Shown: positions 1-7,647 of the stretch, one piece after another
Layout: every line of letters starts with the position of its first letter
How positions within the stretch are numbered: position 1 is the stretch's first letter
Source of the DNA: Frankiales bacterium
Lineage (GTDB): Bacteria > Actinomycetota > Actinomycetes > Mycobacteriales > SCTD01
Assembly: GCA_025965755.1 (NCBI GenBank)
Contig: JAOPWI010000084.1
Coordinates: forward strand, 1-7,806
Direction of reading: 5' to 3'
Length of the DNA: 7,806 nt
The notes under the pieces: model-generated
Seen by the model: only the letters and a program-made list of their open reading frames with translations
Told to the model about the DNA's origin: nothing
Database searches by the model: none
Made by a program: the position numbers and the translations under genes

Positions 1-1
1 G

Positions 2-2650
2 CGCCGGCTGCGTCCCGAGGCGGCGGTCGGTCCGTCCCGCCGGGCGCCCCGCGGACGCGATGCGGTGGGCACCGGTCACCCTGAGCTGGACCGGGTGCTG
101 GCCGGCCGCGCCGCCCCGGTCGTGCCCGCGCAGACCAGGAGCGACCGCGTCAGCTCAGCCTTCTCCGGGGCGCTCGACGGGGCCCCCGCGCTGCTCGACC
201 GGACCGATCTGCGGCTGCCGCCGGAGGCGTACGCCGAGGTTCTCGGCAGCGTGCCGGCGGCGCCCGCGGCCGCCGCCCTCGTCGTCACGCCACCACGACC
301 GTTCCTGCGGTGGGACCCGGTGCTGGACCCGGTGGTCGTGCCGCGCCACCCCTACACCGACGGCGAGTCACAGCTGCGCCTGGTGCTGCGCAGCGGCGTC
401 GAGGCGGACGGCACGGTGGTGCCGCCCGCGGAGTACGCCGCGGCCGTGCGGGCGGCGCACCCGGAGCTGGCGCTGCTCTGGCGCGAGGACAGCTCGCGCC
501 ACCTGGCGCCGCCCAAGACCAGCCAGCTCACGGCGGAGCAGCACGGCCTGCTCGACGCGGCGATCGGGCCGGGCTCGCCCGAGGCGCGCAGGCGTGCCCT
601 GGCGGTGTCGCTGCGTGACGCCGGGACGCTGTTCGACACCACCATCGCCGACCTGGAGTCGCCCGGCGTGCGCCATCCCCAGCCGGGCGTGCGCTTGCAT
701 GTCGGCCCCACGGCCGACCCGCCGCAGCACGCCGACGCCGCGGACCTGCCGCGCGGCGACGCGCCCTCGACGGGGCAGTACGTCGTGCACGAGGTCGACA
801 GCCTGGTCGTGCCCTACCTCCCGGACCCGCTGGCCGTCGGGCTCTGCCTGGTCTTCCCGGACGCCCGGCCCGGCGGGCACCTGAGCGGGCTGCTCGCGGT
901 CGAGGGCACCACGCTGCGATACCGCGGCGCGTGGCCCGAGCCGGCGCCCTACCGGCTGGTGCTGGCGACGGGCTCCGAGCTGCACGCCCAGGTCGAGCAG
1001 GACGTGCTCACGGTCACCGTCCCGCCGGGAGAGCAGCTGCGGTTCCGGCTGTCCTCCTGTCTGGACCCGGCCCAGCTCGACCTGCTCGGGCTCTGGCGGT
1101 CGCTGCCGGCGGCGCTGACCGGGAACGCCGCGGTGCGCGAGGCGGCGGCCGACGGCTGGCTGTGGTGGCTGACGCCGGCCACCGAGGTGGTCCTCGTCCA
1201 CGCCGTGCCACGCCCCGTCACCGTGCCGCGGTTTCTGGCCCTGACCCCGGAGCGCGCCCCCGACGCCACGACGGCGACGCTGATCGGCGCGGTCGACGTG
1301 CACGGTCCGAGCACCGGCCGGCTCGATGTCGAGGCGGTGTGGACCGAGCAGCACGACGACCCGGCCAAGCCGGCACCCGAGACGCTGCGGCTGGAGGCGG
1401 TCGCCTGCGGGACGACGGTGTCCGCAGACGAGGACGTCGTCGTGCTGATGCACGCCGACGGCAGCCTGCCGGTGGCCGACGGGCCGGCGCTGCGGCTGCA
1501 CGCGGCGGTGCACGCGTTCGGCGACACCCGTCACCGGACGGTCGACTACCGGGCGCGGGCGACGACGCGCTACCGGGAGTTCTTTCCGCACCCGGTGGTG
1601 CCGACCCGGGACGACCTGTCGGTCGTGTCCGCGCCGCGCACGGTGTCGGTGCCGAGCACCGCCCGGCCGGCCCGCGCGTCGGTGCACGACGTGCTGCCGC
1701 TGTTCCGCTGGTCGCAGAGCACCCGCAGCGGCCAGCCGTTCGCCGTGCAGCGCACCCGGCGGGCCGGCCTGCGCCTCTACCTCGACCGGCCGTGGTTCAG
1801 CAGCGGTGACGGCGAGCTGCTCGCCGTGCTCGTCCCGGCAGGTGCGCCCAGCGCCGGCACGAAGCGGTCCGTCAGCGCCTGGGGCAGCGACCCGGTGTGG
1901 GCGCAGGACGGTCCGGCGCGCGAGCACCTGCTCCCCCTGGACGGGCTGCTGCACCTCGTCGGGCTCGACGACCGGCGCACCCCCGGACGGCCGGTCGGTC
2001 CCCCGGTGCCGCTCACGCTGCCCGGGGCGGGCCCGGTGCTGGCCGTGGGCTACCAGCCCGAGTTCATGCCCGAGCGCGGCCTGTGGTGCGTCGACGTGGC
2101 ACTCGACCCGGGCACGGCGTTCTGGCCGTTCGTCCAGCTGGCCGTCGCGCGCTACCAGCCGGACTCGCTGCCCGGGCTGCAGCTGGGACCGGTGACGGTC
2201 TGCGAGTGGGCGCAGCTGGCCCCGGAGCGCGCGCTGACCGTGGCGCGCACCGACGAGACGCACGTTCAGCTGACGCTGAGCGGCCCGGTCGGCACGCCGC
2301 GCGGGCTCACCCGCCGGCCGGACCGCGAGCGGGTGGACACCTTCGCGGAGCTGCTCGGGCAGTCGCGGACCGTGCGCGCCCGGCTCGAGCGGCGCGACCC
2401 GACGGTCGGCACCGACCTCGGCTGGCAGGTCGAGGCGGTCACCGTGCTGCCGGTCCAGGGAGTCGCCGGCACCCGCGTCACGTGGGCCGGCGCCCTGCAG
2501 GTGCCGGAGAACCGGCCGGCCCGGCCGGGCCACCAGCTCGACCTGCGGGTGGTGCTCGAGGAGGAGGAGCGGCTGCCCGCCGACCCGTCGCCGCAGGGAC
2601 AGGAGCGCACCTCGTCGCGGGTGGTCTACCGGGACGAGGTGGCGCTGTGA
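2..2650 (+). CDS. Large uncharacterised conserved protein, 5'-truncated by the window edge
   Basis: The frame is open from base 2, so the gene probably begins outside the window. An in-frame GTG at 65 would give 861 residues, but no Shine-Dalgarno sequence precedes it and the frame continues upstream as Arg/Pro-rich sequence, so that start is doubtful. Nearly every codon ends in G or C, and the composition is balanced and protein-like, unlike the Arg/His/Gln-rich opposite-strand frame. Numbering from the GTG: residues 78-112 contain RPFLRWDPVLDP followed by a hydrophobic stretch; 146-161 contain RHLAPPKTSQL; 237-265 contain QYVVHEVDSLVVPYLPDP; 329-346 contain LSSCLDPAQLDLLGLWR; 488-508 contain DTRHRTVDYRARATTRYREFF; 575-613 contain RPWFSSGDGELL and WGSDPVW; 672-722 contain a Trp/Phe-rich strand region ending in EWAQLAPER. 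Much of the chain alternates short hydrophobic strands, suggesting stacked beta domains. No membrane segment or catalytic motif is evident. These motifs feel familiar from very large actinobacterial hypothetical proteins, but I cannot name a family or function. Real gene: confident; function: unknown. Confidence 0.85.
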   Translation, partial: RRLRPEAAVGPSRRAPRGRDAVGTGHPELDRVLAGRAAPVVPAQTRSDRVSSAFSGALDGAPALLDRTDLRLPPEAYAEVLGSVPAAPAAAALVVTPPRPFLRWDPVLDPVVVPRHPYTDGESQLRLVLRSGVEADGTVVPPAEYAAAVRAAHPELALLWREDSSRHLAPPKTSQLTAEQHGLLDAAIGPGSPEARRRALAVSLRDAGTLFDTTIADLESPGVRHPQPGVRLHVGPTADPPQHADAADLPRGDAPSTGQYVVHEVDSLVVPYLPDPLAVGLCLVFPDARPGGHLSGLLAVEGTTLRYRGAWPEPAPYRLVLATGSELHAQVEQDVLTVTVPPGEQLRFRLSSCLDPAQLDLLGLWRSLPAALTGNAAVREAAADGWLWWLTPATEVVLVHAVPRPVTVPRFLALTPERAPDATTATLIGAVDVHGPSTGRLDVEAVWTEQHDDPAKPAPETLRLEAVACGTTVSADEDVVVLMHADGSLPVADGPALRLHAAVHAFGDTRHRTVDYRARATTRYREFFPHPVVPTRDDLSVVSAPRTVSVPSTARPARASVHDVLPLFRWSQSTRSGQPFAVQRTRRAGLRLYLDRPWFSSGDGELLAVLVPAGAPSAGTKRSVSAWGSDPVWAQDGPAREHLLPLDGLLHLVGLDDRRTPGRPVGPPVPLTLPGAGPVLAVGYQPEFMPERGLWCVDVALDPGTAFWPFVQLAVARYQPDSLPGLQLGPVTVCEWAQLAPERALTVARTDETHVQLTLSGPVGTPRGLTRRPDRERVDTFAELLGQSRTVRARLERRDPTVGTDLGWQVEAVTVLPVQGVAGTRVTWAGALQVPENRPARPGHQLDLRVVLEEEERLPADPSPQGQERTSSRVVYRDEVAL

Positions 2651-2665
2651 GCGCACCGCGTCGGC

Positions 2666-2696
2666 CCGGGTGGTCCCGGACGGCCCCGACCGGCCG
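2666..2696. terminator. Weak hairpins between the convergent genes (possible shared terminator)
   Basis: The 84-base gap between the two stop codons contains a 5-bp stem with a 4-base loop (CCGGG at 2666-2670, TGGT, CCCGG at 2675-2679) and a second 5-bp stem (CGGCC at 2681-2685, GGCCG at 2692-2696). Neither is followed by a T-run on either strand, so they are poor intrinsic terminators. In sequence of this GC content such short stems are expected by chance. The position between convergent genes is the main argument; Rho-dependent termination is equally plausible. Confidence 0.2.
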
Positions 2697-2734
2697 CCCC
2701 CGCTCCGGCAGGGCCGGCTACCGCCGTCCGCAGC

Positions 2735-5700
2735 TCAGGCGCGCAGCACGGTGCGGAACGCGCGCACCGCGACCGACAGGGCGGCCAGGTCGCAGGCCTC
2801 GCCCCGGGCCACCTCGGTGAGCAGCGCGCCGGCCTGGACCAGCGCCGGCCCGTGGTGCTCGCGCCACGCGGCCAGCCGCTGCGCCGGCGGCCCCGGCTCG
2901 GTCGTGGTGAGCACGTCCGACGTCAGCCCGGCGACGCCGGCGTAGAGGTCCTCGCGCAGCGCCGACCGGGCGAGGGACTGCCAGCGGTCGGCGCGCGGCA
3001 GGGCGCTCACCCGGCCCAGCCAGGCGTCGACGCCGAACTCGGCCGCGAGCGCGAAGTGCAGCTCGGCCACCTCGGCCGGCGGGCGCTCGAGGGCGGCCGC
3101 GAGCTCGACGACGTGCAGCAGCGGAAAGCTGTGCAGCAGGGCGGCTGACCGCTCGGCGAGCGGGCCGGGCACCCCGCGGTCGAGCAGCGCCTGCTCGACG
3201 CCGCGCAGAAAGGCCCGCTCGTCGCTCTGCACCAGGCGCGGCACGCTCGGCAGCAGCCCGGCGACCACCGGCCCGAAGCGGGCCAGCTCGGCGTCCACGT
3301 CGAGCGAGGCCCGCCGGGCACGCAGGAACCACCGGGTCACGCGGTCGACCAGGCGGCGCCCCTCGACGTGCAGGGTCACCTGCACGTCGGTGCCCACCTG
3401 CCCGTCCAGCTGCTCGATCGCGTTCCAGTAGTCGCCGAGCCCGAACACCTCCCGCGCGAGCACGTACGCCCGCACGATCTCGTCCGTGCCCGCCCCCGTC
3501 TCGTCACGGGCGCGGAAGGCGAAGGTGATGCCGGCCCGGTTGACCAGGTCGTTGACGATCCCGGTCGTCACGATCTGCCGGCGCAGCGGGTGGTCGGCCA
3601 GGCGGTCGCCGTACCGCTCGGTGAGCTGCGGCGGGAAGTAGCGGCGCAGCTCACCCTGGAACCACGGCTCGTCCGGAATGCTCGACTCCAGCACCTGCGG
3701 CTTGAGCGAGTTCTTGGCGTACGCCGCCAGCACCGACAGCTCGGGTGAGGTGAGGCCGGTGCCGGCCGACGCGCGAGCCTCGAGCTCCCGGCCCGACGGC
3801 AGGAACTCGATCTCGCGGTTCAGGACACCGGCCACCTCCAGCTCGCGCAGGTAGCGGCGGTGCACGCCGACCAGTGCCGGAGCCGACGCCCGGGCGTTGC
3901 CCAGCAGCACGTTCTGCGCGTAGTTGTCCCTCAGCACCAGGCGGGCCACGTCGTCGGTCATCTCGGCGAGCAGCGCGTCACGCCCCTGCGGTGTGAGGGC
4001 GCCGTCGCGCACCACCCGGTCGAGCAGGATCTTGATGTTCACCTCGTGGTCGGAGCAGTCCACGCCGGCGGAGTTGTCGATCGCATCGGTGTTGAGCTTC
4101 ACGCCGGCCCGGGCGGCCTCGATCCGGCCGAGCTGGGTGAACCCGAGGTTGCCCCCCTCACCGACCACCCGGCAGCGCAGCTGCGCGCCGTCGACGCGGA
4201 CGGCGTCGTTGGCCTTGTCACCGACGTCGCCGTGGCTCTCGGCCGCGGACTTCACGTAGGTCCCGATCGCGCCGTTCCAGAGCAGGTCGACGGGGGCCAG
4301 CAGCACCGCGGTCAGCAGCTGCATCGGGGGCAGCGCGGCCACCGTGTCGGGCAGGCCCAGACGGGCCCGCACCTGGGGGGACACCGGCACCGACTTCGCC
4401 GTGCGCGGGTACACGCCGCCGCCGGGCGACAGCAGCGCGGAGTCGTAGTCGGCCCAGGACGACCGGGGCAGCGCGAAGAGCCGGGCGCGCTCGGCGTAGG
4501 ACGTCTCCGGGTCGGGGTCCGGGTCGAGGAACACGTGCCGGTGGTCGAACGCGGCGACGAGGCGCAGCGAGCGCGACAGCAGCATCCCGTTGCCGAAGAC
4601 GTCACCCGACATGTCGCCGATGCCGACGACGGTGACCTCCTGCGTCTGCGTGTCGACGCCGAGTTCGCGGAAGTGCCGCTGCACCGACTCCCAGGCGCCG
4701 CGCGCGGTGATGCCCATCGCCTTGTGGTCGTAGCCTGCCGAGCCGCCGGAGGCGAACGCGTCGCCGAGCCAGAAGCCGTATTCAGCGGCCAGCCCATTGG
4801 CGATGTCGGAGAACGTGGCCGTCCCCTTGTCCGCCGCCACCACGAGGTAGGAATCGTCGTCGTCGTGCCTGACAACGTCCGACGGCGGCACTACAGTTTC
4901 CTTCCCGCCCTCGGCCACGAGGTTGTCCGTGAGATCCAGCAGGCCGCGAATGAACGTCTTGTAACTTTCCACCCCCTCGGCCAGCCAGGCCGCCCGGTCC
5001 GCCGTGGGGTCCGGGAGCCGCTTGGCAAAGAAGCCGCCCTTGGCGCCCGTGGGGACAATCACCGCGTTCTTCACGGTCTGCGCCCTAACCAGGCCGAGGA
5101 TTTCCGTCCGGAAGTCCTCACGGCGGTCGGACCAGCGCAGGCCGCCGCGGGCCACCTTGCCGAAGCGCAGGTGCACGCCTTCAACCCGCGGGGAGTAGAC
5201 CCAGATTTCAAACATCGGCCGCGGAAACGGCAGCCCGTCAATCTTGGCGGGGTCAAGCTTGAAGCTCAGGTGAGGCTTGTACTGGTAATAATTCGTGCGG
5301 AGCGTGGCCTCGATCAAGTTGGCGAATGTGCGCAGGACACGGTCGGCGTCGAGCGTTGCCACCTCCTCGATGGCAGCCGCAAGTTGCACGCGGACTTTGG
5401 CCTGGGCGGCAGGCCGCTCGTCCCCGGCCAGGGCCGGATCGAACCGGGACGCGAAAAGCTCCGTCAGTGCCCTGGTGACGTCAGGGTTCGCGAGCAGGGT
5501 GTCCGCCACGAAGCCCGTCGAGTTGGTGTTTCCCATTTGCCGCAGGTACCGCGTGTAAGACCTCAGCACCGTGATCTGGCGCCAATGGATCCCCTCGCGC
5601 AGCACCAGCCGGTCAAGGCTGTCCGATTCGACCGCTCCGGAGACGGCAGCCCCGAACGAGTCCGCGAGCAGTTCGCCGGTGGCGATCGGATCGACTCCTG

Positions 5701-7585
5701 CGGGGTACTTCAGCCCGAGGTCGTACAGGAAGAAGTCGCGACCGTCCGCTGTCTCGATTTCGAAGGGCCGCTCGTCGAGCACCTCGAGTCCCAGGTTATG
5801 GAAGTAGGGCAGGATCTGGCTCAGGCTCTTGGGCTCGAGCATGTACAGCTTGACGCGGGCGTCCTCCTCCAGGTCCTCCCCGGCCCCCTTGGGCAGGTAG
5901 ACGTGGACGCCCGGGCGTTCCTGCCGGGCGCCGGTGACGCGCTCTGCTTCGGCGCCGTATTTCTCGAACCTGGCGATGTCCTCCAGCGCATCCTCTACCT
6001 CGTAGTCCACGCGGTAGCCGGCAGGGAAGGCCTCGGACCAGATGCCGGCGAGCTCCTTAGACTGCTGGCCGGCCGCGCCGCTGCGCAGGACTTCGGCGAC
6101 GCCTTCGCTCCAGGAGCGGGCCGCACGGACCAGCCGGCGTTCGAGCTCTTCGGCGTTGACATGGCTGACGTCGGCGTCCTTGGGCAGGCGGATCCGGTAA
6201 AAGAGCCTGGCGAGGGCGGACTCGGTCATCCTGGCCTCATAGTCGATGCTCTCCGCCTTGAAGGTGGAGCGAAGTTCCTCCTCGATGCGGAGCCGGACAT
6301 TGGTGGTGTACCGGTCACGCGGCAGGTAGATCACCGCGGACATAAACCGGCCGTAAATATCCGGGCGGAGGAACAACCTGGTCCGCCGCCGCTCCTGCAG
6401 CCTCTGGATACCCGCCGCAGTCGCCGCCAGGTCCTCGACTTCGATCTGGAACAGCTCATCGCGCGGGTACGTCTCCAGGATGCCGAGTAGATCCTTGCCG
6501 GAATGCGAATCCGGCGGGAACCCGGCGCTGCCGAGCACCGCTTCCACCTTCTCCCGCACGATGGGGATGTCGCGCACCGACCCTGCATAGGCGCTGGTGG
6601 CAAACAGGCCGATGAAGCGGCGCTCGCCGTTGACGTTGCCCGCGGCGTCAAAACTCTTGACGCCAATGTAGTCCAGGTACGCGGGACGGTGGACAGTGGA
6701 CCTGGAGTTCGCCTTGGTGATGACCAGCGCACGCTTTTCGCGCGCTTTCTTCCGGCCGGCATCGGTCAGGTGCTGCAGATGCGGGGCCCCTGCCTTTTCC
6801 CGAAGCAGGCCCAGCCCGCTGTCCTCCCGCAGCTCCAGTAAGTCCTCGCCGTCGACGTTGACGAGGTCGTACTCGCGGTATCCCAGGAATGTGAAGTTGC
6901 CGTCGTCGAGCCAGCGCAGCAGGTCCTTCGCCTGCCGCAGCTCGGCGATCTGCGCCGGATTCGCTACCTGGTCCAGGCTCGCCGCAATCTGCATGGCCTT
7001 GTTCCGCATCTTGGGCCAGTCCTCGACGGCGGCGCGCACGTCCGCCAGGACACGGTCCAGGCCCGCCAGCAACGACGCCCGGGCTTCGTCAGAAACGCGG
7101 TTGATTTCCACCGCGATCCAGGACTCCATGTGGGACGTGTTTTCGCCTTGGGCAATAAGGTGGGACATCAGCGGCATGGCGGCGGTGTCGCCGCTGGAGA
7201 GCCCGATGTGGGAGGGCACCCGGTCCACCTTGACCAGTTCTCCGGTTTCCCTGTTCCGGGTGACAACAAAGAGCGGGTGCAGGACGAGGCGGATGGCTGC
7301 CTTCTGGCGGACGAGTTCGGCATTGACCGAGTCCACGAGGAAAGGCATGTCGTCCGTGACAACGTAAACGACGCTGCTGTCTTCCTCATTGGCGATGTCA
7401 ACGTTTGCATGGCCGGGCCGCCGGTGGGCAGCGACGTGCCGGTGGGTCTCGGCGCGGCTGGCGAGTAGGTCATGGGAGTAGCTCCGGGCATCCTCTTCAG
7501 CAAGATGCTGATAGTAGTCCCCCAGAAATCCCTCCCGGTCCCCAAGTGCTACGGACTGATCCTCCACGCTGGATCCAGACGACAT
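2735..7585 (-). CDS. gdh: Large NAD-dependent glutamate dehydrogenase (about 180 kDa class), apparent chimera
   Basis: Cytoplasmic enzyme catalysing L-glutamate + NAD+ + H2O to 2-oxoglutarate + NH4+ + NADH, feeding amino-acid carbon to the TCA cycle. The product is 1616 residues, normal for the actinobacterial large GDH family. Start: ATG at 7585 has GGAGG at 7595-7599 with a 9-base spacer; the in-frame TTG at 7591 lies only 3 bases from that site and is unlikely. Seen in the protein: an N-terminal ACT-like regulatory segment around residues 60-120 (SVVYVVTDDMPFLVDSVNAE at 71-90); a long regulatory/helical region; then the catalytic core with GGLRWSDRREDFRTE (814-828), QTVKNAV (836-842) and PTGAKGG, whose Lys849 matches the glutamate-binding lysine. 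The NAD-binding glycine motif GIGDMSG is at 988-994 and NTDAIDNSAGVDCSDHE at about 1165-1181, followed by a helical C-terminal domain. Mycobacterial homologues are inhibited by the FHA protein GarA; whether that applies here is inference. Oddity: codon use and GC shift abruptly near residues 933-976 without breaking the frame, so the N- and C-terminal parts seem to come from different lineages. Confidence 0.96.
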   Translation of the reverse strand: MSSGSSVEDQSVALGDREGFLGDYYQHLAEEDARSYSHDLLASRAETHRHVAAHRRPGHANVDIANEEDSSVVYVVTDDMPFLVDSVNAELVRQKAAIRLVLHPLFVVTRNRETGELVKVDRVPSHIGLSSGDTAAMPLMSHLIAQGENTSHMESWIAVEINRVSDEARASLLAGLDRVLADVRAAVEDWPKMRNKAMQIAASLDQVANPAQIAELRQAKDLLRWLDDGNFTFLGYREYDLVNVDGEDLLELREDSGLGLLREKAGAPHLQHLTDAGRKKAREKRALVITKANSRSTVHRPAYLDYIGVKSFDAAGNVNGERRFIGLFATSAYAGSVRDIPIVREKVEAVLGSAGFPPDSHSGKDLLGILETYPRDELFQIEVEDLAATAAGIQRLQERRRTRLFLRPDIYGRFMSAVIYLPRDRYTTNVRLRIEEELRSTFKAESIDYEARMTESALARLFYRIRLPKDADVSHVNAEELERRLVRAARSWSEGVAEVLRSGAAGQQSKELAGIWSEAFPAGYRVDYEVEDALEDIARFEKYGAEAERVTGARQERPGVHVYLPKGAGEDLEEDARVKLYMLEPKSLSQILPYFHNLGLEVLDERPFEIETADGRDFFLYDLGLKYPAGVDPIATGELLADSFGAAVSGAVESDSLDRLVLREGIHWRQITVLRSYTRYLRQMGNTNSTGFVADTLLANPDVTRALTELFASRFDPALAGDERPAAQAKVRVQLAAAIEEVATLDADRVLRTFANLIEATLRTNYYQYKPHLSFKLDPAKIDGLPFPRPMFEIWVYSPRVEGVHLRFGKVARGGLRWSDRREDFRTEILGLVRAQTVKNAVIVPTGAKGGFFAKRLPDPTADRAAWLAEGVESYKTFIRGLLDLTDNLVAEGGKETVVPPSDVVRHDDDDSYLVVAADKGTATFSDIANGLAAEYGFWLGDAFASGGSAGYDHKAMGITARGAWESVQRHFRELGVDTQTQEVTVVGIGDMSGDVFGNGMLLSRSLRLVAAFDHRHVFLDPDPDPETSYAERARLFALPRSSWADYDSALLSPGGGVYPRTAKSVPVSPQVRARLGLPDTVAALPPMQLLTAVLLAPVDLLWNGAIGTYVKSAAESHGDVGDKANDAVRVDGAQLRCRVVGEGGNLGFTQLGRIEAARAGVKLNTDAIDNSAGVDCSDHEVNIKILLDRVVRDGALTPQGRDALLAEMTDDVARLVLRDNYAQNVLLGNARASAPALVGVHRRYLRELEVAGVLNREIEFLPSGRELEARASAGTGLTSPELSVLAAYAKNSLKPQVLESSIPDEPWFQGELRRYFPPQLTERYGDRLADHPLRRQIVTTGIVNDLVNRAGITFAFRARDETGAGTDEIVRAYVLAREVFGLGDYWNAIEQLDGQVGTDVQVTLHVEGRRLVDRVTRWFLRARRASLDVDAELARFGPVVAGLLPSVPRLVQSDERAFLRGVEQALLDRGVPGPLAERSAALLHSFPLLHVVELAAALERPPAEVAELHFALAAEFGVDAWLGRVSALPRADRWQSLARSALREDLYAGVAGLTSDVLTTTEPGPPAQRLAAWREHHGPALVQAGALLTEVARGEACDLAALSVAVRAFRTVLRA

Positions 7586-7594
7586 CGACAAACG

Positions 7595-7599
7595 CCTCC
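7595..7599 (-). promoter_or_regulatory. Shine-Dalgarno site that fixes the gdh start
   Basis: The minus strand reads GGAGG here, 9 bases before the ATG at 7585-7583. It is only 3 bases before the alternative TTG at 7591-7589, too close for efficient initiation. It therefore favours a 1616-residue product beginning MSSGSSVEDQ over the longer TTG reading. Confidence 0.75.
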
Positions 7600-7615
7600 A
7601 TCACAAAAATTTGAC

Positions 7616-7631
7616 GCTGCACCGTTGCAGC
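7616..7631. promoter_or_regulatory. Perfect 6-bp inverted repeat in the gdh leader
   Basis: GCTGCA, loop CCGT, TGCAGC: a perfect 16-base hairpin or operator-like palindrome, 17 bases upstream of the ribosome binding site. If the candidate -10 at 7642-7647 is real, this would lie at the very 5' end of the transcript, where it could act as an mRNA-stabilising hairpin or as a regulator binding site overlapping the transcription start. No known regulator motif is recognised. A 6-bp match alone can occur by chance. Confidence 0.3.
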
Positions 7632-7641
7632 TCCTACGGCG

Positions 7642-7647
7642 AGCCTA
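7642..7647 (-). promoter_or_regulatory. Candidate -10 element for gdh
   Basis: The minus strand reads TAGGCT, matching the actinobacterial TANNNT -10 pattern, and would place transcription start near 7635, about 50 bases before the ATG. The expected -35 position (around 7665-7670) reads CCGCAC and does not resemble TTGACA. The call rests on one hexamer and its location, so it is weak. Confidence 0.2.

Noticed and set aside
368..2656. 762-codon minus-strand frame opposite the large plus-strand gene
   Set aside because: The translation is Arg/His/Gln/Pro-rich low-complexity sequence. The plus-strand frame has G/C-ending codons throughout and a balanced composition with hydrophobic strands, so this is a shadow.
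2647..2820. GTG overlapping the TGA of the plus-strand gene (GTGA), opening a 57-codon frame
   Set aside because: A GTGA overlap is a common coupling arrangement, but the peptide is almost only Arg, Pro and Gly and runs antisense into the conserved gdh 3' end. No supporting motif.
4851..4866. Short run of GTC triplets (four Asp codons on the minus strand)
   Set aside because: It encodes an acidic patch within the conserved GDH core and the run is too short to be a meaningful microsatellite.
3860..6490. 876-codon open frame on the plus strand, antisense to gdh and spanning the composition junction
   Set aside because: Its product is rich in His, Arg, Gly, Val and Gln with no recognisable motif, while the minus strand encodes an unmistakable GDH. 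Long stop-free antisense frames are expected opposite GC-rich genes with strong third-position bias.
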